Of a stretch of DNA of 64,000 bases, positions 33,712-44,714 are shown piece by piece. The stretch is from the NCBI RefSeq assembly GCF_023159225.1, contig NC_063188.1, positions 15,583,086 through 15,647,085 of the forward strand. The letters run 5' to 3'. Position 1 is the stretch's first letter, and each line of letters opens with the position of its first letter. Both the position numbers and the translations under genes were made by a program. Source of the DNA: Perognathus longimembris pacificus (Eukaryota; Chordata; Mammalia; Rodentia; Heteromyidae). The notes under the pieces were generated by a model, which saw nothing but the letters and a program-made list of their open reading frames with translations, made no database searches and was not told the DNA's origin.

Positions 33712-33812
33712 GTGTGAAGGTACACACTTGTAATCTCAGTTCTGTGGAAGGAGAATTGTAAATTCTAGGCTTTCCTGGGCTATGTAGCAATACACATGCG
33801 CACAAACACATG
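33712..33812 (+). mobile_element. B1-like SINE
   Basis: aaactgggtgtgaaggtaca ... ttcctgggctatgtagcaat. Confidence 0.6.
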
Positions 33813-33924
33813 TGTGTGTCTCAAACAAAGTCAAATACAACAAAACAGGCCTTCCAAACACAGCTGCTAAATTTCTAAATTATGTTATCCTCAGGGATTT
33901 CAAGGACAAATGAATATGCTCAAA

Positions 33925-34005
33925 GTATATTATATGCATGTATGGAAATAGGACCCCCAGCATTGTACAATTAGCAATTGCTAATAAAACATGGTGGGGG
34001 GAATC
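33925..34005 (+). mobile_element. LINE-like 3' tail
   Basis: tgcatgtatggaaataggac ... tgtacaattagcaattgcta then ataaaa. A tail type seen in old rodent L1s; family not certain. Confidence 0.35.
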
Positions 34006-34009
34006 ATTA

Positions 34010-35265
34010 AGCCTAGGTCACCAGTATCAACTTGATAAAGCCCAATATATGACTGCTAACTGACCAGTACATAGGAAGGCTCAGATCTAAGTTCAAAGGA
34101 TTTTTGACTAAAACTACATAAGTAAATAGGACTTAGTTAATGAGTTTGCTAACTGTTCTTCCCAAGGGGACCAGTAGCATTAAAAAGCATACATTTGAAG
34201 CATGCTTCCTTCCCTGAGGCTGGCGAACACATAGTCTCCTCAACCACAAGAGGTCAAAGTTCTATATTCTATCACCATACTTACTAGCAGGCAGACATTC
34301 TTCAGCGATTGGTTTCTTTTGTGCTTCTGCTTACAAAGTTAAGGCAGGTGGAAGGCAAATTGAGAGCAGGAAGGCCAGAAAATTTTTCCTGGTGCTTGGA
34401 AGCAGCAATAATGATGTGGCAGGGTTTGGGGAAGAAATTCTAAACTTTATAGGCTCTATTGGCCCAGGTACCTCAAGTTTTCTTTCATTAATAACAACTT
34501 AGACTCAATCTGATTGTCTGTGTGGCACATTCCCCCATGACCCCCTGCTATGTTATTTATATTATTCTGCATCAAATAGTTAAGCCTAGCTTAATATACA
34601 TACTGTAAAGTGATATGTCCCAAAGCCAATGGCTTAATGGAAATCTGGGGGAGGGGACTACAAATGCACTAACAGAGCAACTCCAAAATGCATTTTCAAA
34701 GACAAATCTGGACACTTCGAGATGTCCTTGAAGTATTTCCTCCACCTGCCAAAAAATTCACTCCTAGGATTATGTTACCAGGCACTATTGAAATCTGGTA
34801 GAGTAATTCACTCTTATGCTTAGAAATGTCCTAACACTTCTAGTGTCATATGGATTTCAAATCTAGTAAAACTTCATTAAGGAAACTGTATCTATAATCC
34901 TAAGCAACTGTTATTCTTTGGCTAGAAACCCTATTGTTCTGTAATACATGAAAAACAATCAGAGAAGGCTGACTTGAACCCAACTTCTTCCAGTCCTTTG
35001 AATTTTAAATTCATAGGGACTTATAGATTTTTTTAAATTTGAAAATTCTCTTTCATTGTTGTTCAGGTGAATGGAAGAGAGGAGGAAAACACCACCAACA
35101 CAGTCTCTGTTATATGAATCACAAACAAAGGTTGAAAATTCTGAAAGCCTTTTTTTTTTGCATGAGAAAATGCAAGAGCATAAATGTGTTAAGATTTCTC
35201 AACAACATATTTTTCCCAAGTGAGCACTTAAAATAATGATTAGGAAAATAAATAAATAATAAAAA
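34010..35265. other. Intronic sequence, nothing recognised
   Basis: About 1.25 kb of STK26 intron with no recognisable repeat or exon. Confidence 0.4.
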
Positions 35266-35269
35266 TAAT

Positions 35270-35342
35270 TAGGAGCTGAGGATGCAGCTTAACCATAGAG
35301 CTCTTGCCTAGCATGCACTAGTTCCTGTGTTCCAGCTCTAGC

Positions 35343-35387
<45 letters not shown>
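35270..35387 (+). mobile_element. ID-like SINE with (CA)n tail
   Basis: aggagctgaggatgcagctt ... ttcctgtgttccagctctag, then about 21 CA units (35345-35386). Confidence 0.8.
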
Positions 35388-35389
<2 letters not shown>

Positions 35390-35870
35390 ATAAAAACTAA
35401 TTCTTTCATTTAAGCTGTCTACAATAATTATGGGCCACAATTTTGTTCTAATTTTCCCAGACTAGCCACAACTATGCTATATTAATGGCTAATCTGATAT
35501 TTGGGGATATGACTCATTCAGGCCCATGATCTTATGATAAATGAAGGAAAAGGCCAGCAAGATGCTGTCAGAGGAAAGCTGGAAGCAGACCAGTAAAAGC
35601 TGAGGAAGAGTTCTGGGCAGCATCTCGTAGCTCTGTCCCCAGGATAGATATATTGATAAGGAGTGGGGGAGAACCAGAAGAAACAGAGGGTGACGGCAGA
35701 ATATGCTGTATGCGTGGGTTTCCTGGGCTTTCTACTTATGTACATCAGGTGATGTGCCTGAGTCATAATGAAGTTCTGGAGAGGAACAATCAAAAAGGAG
35801 TCAATTCGATTCTGAAGCCATGTTCATCTGTAATCACTCTTCCTATCCTGTACTAGGGCTGGAAGAAAAT
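35388..35870. other. Intronic sequence, nothing recognised
   Basis: Overlapping open frames on both strands (35518-35793 and 35653-35856) have no recognisable domain. Confidence 0.4.
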
Positions 35871-35877
35871 ATTTGAT

Positions 35878-36078
35878 CTGGCCGAGTACCCGCCATTCTG
35901 ATCTGTAATCCTAGCTACTCAGAGGGTCACAGGTTGAAGCCAACCTAGACAGAAAAATCCCTGAGACTCTTACCTCCCATTAGCCAGCAAAATGCCAAAT
36001 GTAGTAGAGCACCAGCCTTGAGCAAAAAAGCTATGGGAAAGTCTTAGGCTCTGAGTTCAAGTTCTAGTAGTAGCAGAA
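35878..36078 (+). mobile_element. B1-like/Geo composite SINE, shortened
   Basis: tctgtaatcctagctactca ... tgtagtagagcaccagcctt ... ctgagttcaagttctag. Several internal deletions. Confidence 0.78.
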
Positions 36079-36227
36079 AATATTTTTATTTGAATAAATA
36101 TTTAATCAACGATGTGATCCTTACTACATAGGTAGTCAAAATGGTAGATGACCAAGTGAGAAACGTTCCTAAAATGGGGTCAAATTTTTAATTATGTGCA
36201 TTTTATTGACTTCTGTTTTAAAATGAG

Positions 36228-36325
36228 AGGCTGGGGAGGTGGCTTAGTGGTAGAATGCTAGCTGGCATGCAACAGAGCTTGGGTTCTCACCTCAACATTG
36301 CAAAAAATAAATGAATAAATAAATC
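36228..36325 (+). mobile_element. ID-like SINE
   Basis: ggctggggaggtggcttagt ... gggttctcacctcaacattg, tail of aaataaatg units. Confidence 0.75.
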
Positions 36326-36461
36326 TGAGGTACTTCATAGCATTCCTCCAAACACATTGTTTCACATGTTTGTGGGGTGGAAAGTCTTCTGAGTGAGTGA
36401 AAAGGACTTCGTTGCATTACACCTAATAATAGTGCTAATTTTTGTCCTCTCAACTCCAGGT

Positions 36462-36661
36462 TTTTTTTTTGTCAATCCTGGGGCTTGAAACTCAGGGCCT
36501 AGGCATGGTCCCTGAGCTTCTTTTGCTCACAGCTAGCACTCTACCGCTTGAGCCACAGTGCCAGTTCTGGCTTTTGCTGTGTATGTGGTGCTGAGGAATA
36601 GAATCCAGGGCTTCATGCATGCTAGACAAGCACTCTACCACTAAGCCACATTCCCAGCCCC
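36462..36661 (-). mobile_element. IDL-Geo SINE
   Basis: Minus-strand, full order Geo then ID (gtcaatcctggggcttgaaa ... ctaagccacattcccagccc). Both flanks carry caactcca, a probable target duplication. Confidence 0.88.
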
Positions 36662-37100
36662 CCAACTCCATTTTAACAACAAATGAAGCCAGTTAAACTA
36701 CCACTCTTTCAGAAGACACAACTCAGTCAAAACGTGATGCCAAGATATTTGAAAATCGACTATTAGATTTCCATATACAAATGAAATTTTCAGATTCAAA
36801 TGTGATAGCTGAAACTGAGAAAGAAATTTGAAAAAAAATGGTTGGGAGGAAAAGGGAGGGCAGAGGGAAGGGACAAATGGTAAGTCCATCTTAATCAGCA
36901 AGGAGAGACCCTTGAAGATCCACTGAAAACTACAATTAAGTAGAAAGAAAAAAGAAGGAAAGAGGGTGTTGTTTCTCCTAAGTACACAAGTTTGTCTAAA
37001 ATCAGCCCCCATTACTAGGAAAGCACTAAGAGCCTCAGTGTGTGGACAGATCACAGGCTTATTATGCTAGATAATTAAAGTGATTAAAATTACTTTAAGG

Positions 37101-37312
37101 GCCGGGAATGTGGCTTAATGGTAGAGTGCTTGCCTAGGATGCATGAAACCCTAGGTTCGATTCCTCAGCACCACATAAACAGAAAAGGCTGAAAGTGGCG
37201 CTGTGGCTCAAGTGACAGAGCAATAGCCTTGTGGGAGAAAAATCTCAGGAACAGTGTTCAGGCCCTGAGTTCAAGCCTCAGGACTGGCAAAACAACAACA
37301 ACAACAAGAAAC
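37101..37312 (+). mobile_element. IDL-Geo SINE
   Basis: gccgggaatgtggcttaatg ... ggttcgattcctcagcacca ... aggactggca with an (aac)n tail. Confidence 0.88.
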
Positions 37313-38350
37313 TCACTTCAATAATTATGGGAAGTCTATACTGCACACATATCAACTAGTCTTCATGTGCTACAGATTTTTAGCATTATAAAACTTATTT
37401 AGATAGTGAAAACAGTTAGAAAGTCTAGTCTGGTGTATATTATTGGCCAGTCCATGATTTAACTGTACACGTATAGTTCACACATAATGATATAAAGAAA
37501 AGTAAAATATAATGGCTTCTGCCTTCAAGAAATTTACAACTTAGTTTTAGAGACATGCATATAATAGCTATTTAGAGAAAGTCTAAGTTTGGTATATAAA
37601 TCAAGGCCCATCTGCTGGTAATAAAAGACATAAGCACTTGAACATGGAAGAGGTTTCTATAGCCCATAGTGTCCAGAGAAAGTTGTAGGGAAAGTCAACT
37701 AGGATTTTGTCAATCAATCATTATTGAATTGTATCGAACATGGTACAACAAAAGGATTTTCTAGTGGGAAAGTAGTGAGAACTAAGCCTAGATCTATAAG
37801 AGAGAAGCCAAATAACAGAAACTATGGAAAGCCGAGCAGAGAGTTTTACATGTGTTGGGACACAGGATTGGGTTTCAATAGCCAAATATGGATTACCAAG
37901 CAGGAGATAGATGAGAGAGTGACAGTGTTTTATATATGATTAGCCTAACATTGTTTTGCAGTAGGAGCTCAAGATACACTGCACAGATGACACTTAATTC
38001 ATCATAATAACCTCTCATTGAGGCAAAGGAAATGGAGCTTTTATTATACCCAATTTTTATAGCTGGTCCCCGCAAGGTCACTGATGCAAAGGAAGGCAGA
38101 ATAAAAATGTAGACCATCACAATGTTCAACCGATTCCTAAGTAGCAGCTCAATTGTATTCTCTTATTTCTATGACTAGGGTATGGGAGGAATACAATGGA
38201 CCTTTGGGCTCAAGTGCTATTTCTAGCACTCCGCTGTTCAAGTCACATGTCCTATCATGTGTAATCCTCCTTGCCTGCCCTCCCCTCCAGTCCCAGACTG
38301 TGGCTTTAAACCTCCACACTAACCTCTCCACAACGGGGACAATGGTTACG
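37313..38350. other. Intronic sequence, nothing recognised
   Basis: About 1 kb with no recognisable repeat or exon. Confidence 0.4.
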
Positions 38351-38370
38351 TTTAACAATTCAGGGCAATG

Positions 38371-38555
38371 GGAGCTGGGAATATGGCCTAGTGGCAAGAG
38401 TGCTTGCCTCGTATACATGAAGTCCAAAAAGCCAGAAGTGGCGCTGTGGCTCAAGTGGCAGTGTGCTAGCCTTGAGCAAAAAGAAGCCAAGGACAGTACT
38501 CAGGCCCTGAGTTCAAGCCCAGGACTGGCAAACAAAACAAAACAAAACAAAATTT
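38371..38555 (+). mobile_element. IDL-Geo SINE lacking its B box
   Basis: The ID half runs to tacatgaag and then jumps straight to the Geo half (tccaaaaagccagaagtgg), so the B-box region is absent. A perfect 16-bp target duplication acaattcagggcaatg lies at 38355-38370 and 38556-38571. The tail is (aaaac)n. Confidence 0.93.
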
Positions 38556-38734
38556 ACAATTCAGGGCAATGCTTTCCACCTTTTTCTACCTTCATTGAAA
38601 ATCTGACTCGTGGAAGGAGTAAAGGAGGTAAGTAATAAAAAATATAGCTCATTTTTTTAATGAACATATTTGTCAAATTGAGGGGGTTTTATTGTGACAT
38701 TCCATACATGCCCCTTGGTGCATTTTAAACAAAT

Positions 38735-38735
<1 letters not shown>

Positions 38736-38780
<45 letters not shown>
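38736..38780. repeat. (CA)n microsatellite
   Basis: About 22 uninterrupted CA units. Confidence 0.95.
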
Positions 38781-38782
<2 letters not shown>

Positions 38783-39058
38783 GGCCAATATTCCCATTGT
38801 TCTCCCTCATTTTCCAACAGCATTTGGTGGGTTTCATATATGTATTCTTATCCACATATGTATATAAAATCTTTCAATTGTCAAGTTTTATATCTAGGAT
38901 AAAGAGCTATCTGAACAGTTCTCATAAGTGTAAATGGATAATAAGTACATACAGATATATTCGATATCCTTAAAACATGAAGGAAATACAAATGAAAACT
39001 ACACTAAAATTCCATCTCATTCCCGTGAGAAAGACAATCATCAAGAAAACAAAAACAG

Positions 39059-39268
39059 GGCTGGGGATATAGCCTAGTGGCAAGAGTGCCTGCCTCGGAT
39101 ACACGAGGCCCTAGGTTCGATTCCCCAGCACCATATACAGAAAACGGCCAGAAGGGGCGCTGTGGCTCAAGTGGCAGAGTGCTAGCCTTGAGCGGGAAGA
39201 AGCCAGGGACAGTGCTCAGGCCCTGAGTCCAAGGCCCAGGACTGGCCAAAAAAAAAAAAAAAGAAAAA
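39059..39268 (+). mobile_element. IDL-Geo SINE, perfect-stem subfamily (first of stacked pair)
   Basis: Complete copy with GCCTCGGATACACGAGGC in the ID half and a long A-tail. The target duplication aagaaaacaaaaacag precedes it (39043-39058) and follows it (39269-39284). Confidence 0.95.
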
Positions 39269-39284
39269 AAGAAAACAAAAACAG

Positions 39285-39488
39285 GGGCTGGGGATATAGC
39301 CTAGTGGCAAGAGCGCTTGCCTCGTATACATGAAGCCCTGGGTTCGATTCCCCAGCACCACATATACAGAAAATGGCCAGAAGTGGCGCTGTGGCTCAAG
39401 TGGCAGAGTGCTAGCCTTGAGCGGGAAGAAGCCAGGGACAGTGCTCAGGCCCTGAGTCCAAGGCCCAGGACTGGCAAAAAAAAAAAAA
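39285..39488 (+). mobile_element. IDL-Geo SINE, other subfamily (second of stacked pair)
   Basis: Complete copy with gcctcgtatacatgaagccc in the ID half, so from a different source gene than its neighbour. It shares the 16-bp duplication aagaaaacaaaaacag at 39269-39284 and 39489-39504. Confidence 0.95.
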
Positions 39489-39682
39489 AAGAAAACAAAA
39501 ACAGACAACAATAAATGCTAATGAGGAGTTAAGATTGGGGAGAGGGATAGAGATACTCATATTCTGTTAATGAGAGTATAAACTAGTACAAGTATGGAAA
39601 TCCATAGAGTAGATTCTGGTACACACATAATCCTTCCAATTTAGGTTCCTTTGTGATAGTTAAATGAAGAATTTTCCCAGCC

Positions 39683-39912
39683 AGGCCCTGATGTCTCACA
39701 CCTGTAATCCTAGCTATTCAGGAGGCTGAGCTCTGATGATCAAGGTTCGAAGCAGGAAGGTCTGTGAGACTTTTATGTCCAATTAACCACCAGAATACCG
39801 GAAGTGGCACTGTGGCTCAAAGTGGTAGAGTGGTAGCCTTGAGCAAAAGAGCTCAGGGACAGTGTCTAAGCCCTGAGTTCAAGCCCCATGACCAACAAAA
39901 AAGAAGAAGAAG
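39683..39912 (+). mobile_element. B1-like/Geo composite SINE
   Basis: aggccctgatgtctcacacc ... accggaagtggcactgtggc ... ctgagttcaagccccatgac, (aag)n tail. Confidence 0.86.
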
Positions 39913-39919
39913 AAAAAAG

Positions 39920-40040
39920 AATTTTCCTGAGTGAGGGAAGGGGTGATATTGTCCAAAAAGAAACGTAGTTTTTACCTGACTGATATAACGGTACCTCCTC
40001 TGCAAATCATCCTTATAATAACAATAAAAATAAATAGTTT
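39920..40040 (+). mobile_element. LINE 3'-tail fragment
   Basis: gatattgtccaaaaagaaac, ttacctgactgatataacgg, cttataataacaataaaaat. Same tail type as 27380 and 58828. The adjoining SINE may have inserted in it. Confidence 0.5.
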
Positions 40041-40149
40041 AAAGGATAAACAAATAAACCCCTCCCCAAAACTAAAGAAAAATATTCTTGCAAGTCAACT
40101 CCTCTTTTCTTGGCATATTTCCTCATTCTTCTTATACATCTTGTTTTCT

Positions 40150-40310
40150 TTCTGGCAGTACTCAATTTTGAATTCAGAGCCTCATTCTTCCTAGGCAGGT
40201 GCTCTACCACTTGACCCATGCCCCCCAGCCTATTTTACCAAAGTTATTTTTCAAGTAGAGTCTCTCTAGTCTGCCCATGCAGGCCTCAGACCACCATTGT
40301 CCTACAGCAA
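40150..40310 (-). mobile_element. Degenerate minus-strand SINE
   Basis: ggcagtactcaattttgaat ... ggtgctctaccacttgaccc ... agagtctctctagtctgccc. Order as in the Geo/composite family but badly decayed. Confidence 0.5.
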
Positions 40311-40784
40311 CAAGGAGCTTCTCATCTATTTTCCAGAAATCCATCTGCCTACCTATCTACCTCTGCTCAAGGGATTTCTTTGCTTGGAAATGCCCTCCAC
40401 AAAATACATCCTAAGACTACTTTGGGGTGAACTTATCTTCTGGAAACTTGCACTTCTTCAGGTCAGATATTTCTATTCTACTAAGTTTACAGATTTGTAA
40501 TCGTTTACTATTTCCTATGTTCCCTTTTAAACCCAAGAAGATTTAAAAACCTCTAGAGGCAGATCATGTTCATGTACTTCTGTATTTATCCAAGAACTTA
40601 GTGCTAAGTTCGCCAATGCTAGGCAATATTTTCTGCCACTTAATTAAATGTCTCCACTAAAGTGTTAATTCTAAAATTCCATATTTAATGGTAGATGAAA
40701 AAGAATTTAAAATTCTTCAGTGGGAAATTTAAAATATTCTTAATGCTTAAAAGAGAGGCATAGAATAAAACACAACAAATGGGA

Positions 40785-41022
40785 GTCTCATGCTGGTGGC
40801 TCACACCTGTAATCCTAGCTACTCAGGAGGATGAGGTCTGAGGAATGCAGTTCGAAGTCAGCTGGGGCAGGAAAGTCTGTGAGACTCCTAGCTCCACTAA
40901 ACTACCCAAAGGGGCCAGAAGTGGCACTGTGGCTCAAGGGGAAGAGCATTAGCCTTGAGCAAAAAGAAGCTCAGGGACAGTGCCTAGGTGCTAGGTTCAA
41001 GCCGTAGGACCGGCACACAAAA
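40785..41022 (+). mobile_element. B1-like/Geo composite SINE
   Basis: gctggtggctcacacctgta ... gccagaagtggcactgtggc ... gttcaagccgtaggaccggc. Confidence 0.88.
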
Positions 41023-41103
41023 AGAAAACAACAAACATAATAATGTTTAGTGCTCCACTACAATGTTATAAGACATTTAAAACTTAATTAAGAATATTTG
41101 TTT

Positions 41104-41309
41104 GGTGGCTGGGAATGTGGCCTAGTGGTAGAGTGCTTGCCTAGCATGCATGAAGCCCTGGGTTCGATTCCTCAGCACCACATACACAGAAAAAGCTGGA
41201 AGTGGCGCTGTGGCTCAAATGAAGGAGTGCTAGCCTTGAGCAAAAAGAAGCCAGGGACAGTGCTCAGACCCTGAGTCCAAGGCCCAGGACTGGCAAAAAA
41301 AAAAAAAAA
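41104..41309 (+). mobile_element. IDL-Geo SINE
   Basis: Complete, with 14-bp target duplication aagaatatttgttt at 41090-41103 and 41310-41323. Confidence 0.92.
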
Positions 41310-41323
41310 AAGAATATTTGTTT

Positions 41324-42285
41324 TTCATAAATACTAATATAAATACCTTCAATTTTTCAGTATGTTTTTAACTGAAAATCCCAAGTACAAAAATAGCTTT
41401 TAAACCATTAACAAAGTAAATGTTTGTGTGAAAAGAAAAGGGTTGTTGGTTTATTATATTTTTTAAGCTGTAGCTTAAATATTGTTCATGAATTCAGCTT
41501 CTGGGATGGAAATTTCCTTTTAGTTAAAACACTCCAAAACTAAGCACAAATTAAGTAAAAAAAATTCATACCTTCAACATCTGGTGTAATAGGACAAAAA
41601 TGTTCATTACCACAATATTAAGAAATATCAACAAAATGCGTTTGAGTAAGTAATTCATAAGGAAGAGTTTGAGTTGGACCTAATCCTGGATTTTCTTTCT
41701 TCACTCCAAGTTTCTTTTCTATTTTAAACCAGTGGCAACAGAAATTTCTTTGTTTGAAAGTCAGGAATGCTGAAGTCTTAAGTGATAGAACAGGTAGCCC
41801 AACTTCTGCCTCAGGCTTCTAGTTAGATCTCTCCTCACGAGGAAAAAAACAAAGTGGATAAACATTTTGTTTTTAATTTCTGTAAAAACCTTTATTTTCC
41901 CTATCAACCTTCACAGTTAAAAAGCTATAGGCCAGTTGATCACTTCACCCTGATTTTTTGGAAATACTGAACATTTGTGTCAAGAACACGTGGCTAATTT
42001 ATGTTGTCTTCCTACTCTAAAAGGCCTCAAAGTTGCTTGCTCCTAAGTTTAATGAAACGGGGATAACTATTATGGTTGAATGATATATTTTTACAACTTA
42101 TCTGCAATATTTTCCACAAAAGAGTAGGAAAATAGTTGAGGCTCAAGGGACACTCTGTGTGCTGTGCAGTTTATTTTTAAGGTATTGTACAAACTCAACT
42201 ATGGAGAAAACTGTATTGCAACCAAGTGCTTAAGGATCATATCCAGAGAAAAAAGTGAATAAGAATTAAGTATTTCATTAAGATG
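41324..42285. other. Intronic sequence, nothing recognised
   Basis: About 1 kb of AT-rich intron with no recognisable element. Confidence 0.4.
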
Positions 42286-42289
42286 GAAA

Positions 42290-42382
42290 GCCATGGTGTG
42301 GTGTATGTGATTAGAGTGCTTGCCTAGCAAACAACAAGGCTCCTGAGTTCAAACCCAAATGCCACCTTCTGGAGAAGAAAAA
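42290..42382 (+). mobile_element. ID-like SINE
   Basis: tagagtgcttgcctagcaaa ... tcctgagttcaaacccaaat, A-rich end. Confidence 0.65.
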
Positions 42383-42630
42383 AAGATGGATGGAGAGAAT
42401 GACAAATAATGTAGTCTTTCTATTTTTGCTAATACTTAGATTCTGGTCCTATGCAAATTAAGTTAGACAAAATAATCAAACTTTTCAGAGTATTAAGTGC
42501 CGGTCAAATTTTCTAATTTAAAAGTTCTAATCCACCTTAATTAAGATTTAAAAATTCAAGAGATAGCCAAGTCAGATAATTAAACAAAGCAGGGAGCAGT
42601 AAGAAATACTGAATAGCAAGCAGTTCCCAA

Positions 42631-42724
42631 ACCATATAAATCAAATAAAGTCAAGACAAATCAAATAAAGACCAGAGACCACATAAATCAAATAAAGTGA
42701 AGATAAATGATATAAAGACCAGAA
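42631..42724. repeat. 47-bp tandem duplication
   Basis: Two units, 42631-42677 and 42678-42724, each beginning acca[t/c]ataaatcaaataa and ending ataaagaccaga plus one base. A few differences separate them. Each unit also has an internal near-repeat of tcaaataaag. Confidence 0.85.
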
Positions 42725-43829
42725 ACCATTTTCCCCTCTGCACACAGCGTTCCCCAGAAATCACAAACTTGATGAACCAGAGGCACCCCTGATGTGGGCA
42801 TGCTCGCACACAATAGAACTGGAGACGCATGGAGACCTTCCTTCAGCGTCCAACTTTCTATGTGGAATGCTTTACTTCATGCAAAGCAGAGCACAGTGGC
42901 GAAACCTCACACTCTTTTGCAGATCAGAGGAAGTAAAACTGGAGTTAGTACTGCAAACTACTCATTCTCTGGATAAAATCACAGGCAGAACTGAATGGAT
43001 GAAGTGTGGGGCAGGCTGCATGGGAGAACAGAGCAGGGAAAAAGGTTGAGAAGAATGATGAAGGCACTTGGCAAAACTTGAATGGATTAACCTTTAACAA
43101 AAAGCTCTACTATTTCCGACTTCATATTTCCATTTCGTCCTGCTCCTCTAATTTATTTTTTTTGTTGTTAAATATAGACAAACTTCCTGGGACTAGAAGC
43201 AGACTTGCTGTAAATACAATTTAAAGGCCTGGGGCTAAAGTCATACCAGGAGTGGAAGGCTAGATATGCATCCTATACAAATAGCCCTTTGGGAGAGACA
43301 GGATTTTAGAAATCACTTTTATGTTTAAAATACATAAAATGAGACAGTGTTCTAAGGGAAAAGATGAAGACTGCGCATCCATAAATAAATTCTAGATCCA
43401 AGCCACCGTGCTTTTGATTTTCTAGAAATTTAACTTCTGTCACTGGTTCAAGTAACAATGATACTCCCCATACATATATTTTTTTTTAACTTGGAAAAAG
43501 GTTGTTGTCACATTTTTAGGTTATGAGGGACTGGGGCATTTGTGGTTTTAACCTCTGACCTCTTTGTAAATGAGTTATTTAGGCTGAAGGGGAAAAAATG
43601 CATGCCTTGCAAAGTTATACTGATAGGAAACACAGCGCAGTTTCTCCACATCCCCTTTTGTTTTAATAAAAATAAAAAATACGATGGGAGAGTTGAGTAG
43701 ATTAAGAAGTTGGGTCGTCTACAGTAGTCTGTTGAACTGGACCAAAAATAAAACTAAAAACACCTTCGTTCCACCGCAGGTAAAAGTCATGTTATGGGAA
43801 AGGCAGGGAGAGGGGGATGGGAAGTCAGA
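42725..43829. other. STK26 intron near promoter, nothing recognised
   Basis: No repeat was recognised. The open frames at 42792-43049 and 43006-43224 have no domain. Closeness to the promoter makes intronic regulatory DNA plausible. Confidence 0.35.
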
Positions 43830-44130
43830 ACAGGACCCCCCCCCCCCCATTTCTCAAGTTACTGCGAGCTAGGCCAGGTGGGGGAGCGAGATGTAACTTT
43901 GCTCTGAAGTAGCACCAAACGGGAAAAGAAGTCATCTCGCTCTTCGCCACTACGCACACAGGAAGAGCCCAATTCAATGTGGCTGTCACCACCACCAGTC
44001 CTTGTCTCGCTCCGCCCCAACTTGTTGGGGGGGGGGGTACGACTTGCACTTTACCCCCACCAATTCCAAGACACCTTTGTCTATTCCAGGTTGCCCACTC
44101 CCTGCCCCCCTCCCCCCCCCCCGCAACACC
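43830..44130. repeat. G/C homopolymer-rich tract at promoter edge
   Basis: Runs of C (about 43838-43850 and 44107-44122) and of G (about 44029-44037) lie in the first coding intron just downstream of the CpG island. They could form G-quadruplex-type structures or be length-polymorphic. No gene is seen. Confidence 0.6.
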
Positions 44131-44460
44131 ACCAATCTCCAACCAAGCTCATGAAGTGCAGGTGTCTATGGTTCTGGCCTATTTTTATACTCCCGTTCCC
44201 CCTCCACACACCCCGAGTCATAAGCCCCATCCAGTTGTACGCCCCAGCTTCTCCGTTCCTTCCCCATGCAGAGCCCCATCTATGCCTAGACGGCAGGAAA
44301 CACCTCTAGCCCCACTCCAGCGTCACCTGGCCAGAGCTATCGGCCCTGCCTTCAGGGGATCCCTGGGGCTGCCGCCCATGGTCCCCAGTGTGTAGCTTGG
44401 GGTGCAATCGGGCTCCTGAGCAGTCACGTGGGCGGCAGGGGTGGCCCGGGGCTTCCTCAC

Positions 44461-44608
44461 CTGCATCCCGGGCACTTGAACAGCCACCGGTGAGTGGGCC
44501 ATGGAGGCGACGGCTCCTTGGCACTGATTCTCCAGTGGCGCCTCGGGCTCAGGCTGGCTCCTCCTACGGGGGTAGCTCGGCGGCCCTTCTAGGCTTTTCG
44601 ATCGGGGC
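44461..44608 (-). CDS. STK26: STK26 first coding exon (part 5'UTR, codons 1-14)
   Basis: On the minus strand the ATG at 44502-44500 opens MAHSPVAVQVPGMQ, the amino terminus of the Ser/Thr kinase STK26 (MST4). Coding bases are 44502-44461, and the exon ends in CAG followed by a strong donor, GTGAGGAAG. The 5' edge at 44608 is inferred from a good acceptor (pyrimidine-rich tract, then tttcag) just upstream, leaving 106 nt of 5'UTR here. No other ATG occurs on the minus strand between 44502 and about 45030, so this is the first start on the inferred transcript. Start context is tccATGG: G at +4 but no purine at -3. The phase-0 junction after codon 14 fits exactly onto the kinase exon at 13181. 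STK26 is a cytoplasmic and Golgi-associated GCK-III kinase that partners PDCD10/CCM3 and GM130 and works in STRIPAK complexes (family knowledge). Confidence 0.95.
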
Positions 44609-44714
44609 CTGAAACAACACAGAGAAGTGGGGTTACGGAGCTGATGGCTGATCGCCCCCAGGCTGGGTGCTGGGCAGATCGTGGCGCAGCGTGGCTCCGT
44701 GGGACTTAGTTTAC

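Larger units (their letters stand above)
38970..39640 (+). mobile_element. Old L1 fragment split by two SINEs
   Basis: The left part at 38970-39042 (gaaggaaatacaaatgaaaa, tccatctcattcccgtgaga) and right part at 39505-39640 (gctaatgaggagttaag, atattctgttaatgagagta, tagtacaagtatggaaatcc) are consecutive in L1 ORF2 order. They are separated by the SINE pair at 39059-39488. Confidence 0.75.

Noticed and set aside
38153..38635. 160-codon plus-strand open frame
   Set aside because: It runs through an inserted IDL-Geo SINE and unique intron sequence. No domain is visible.
38736..38780. CRISPR-like array
   Set aside because: It is a dinucleotide microsatellite, with no spacers and a mammalian setting.
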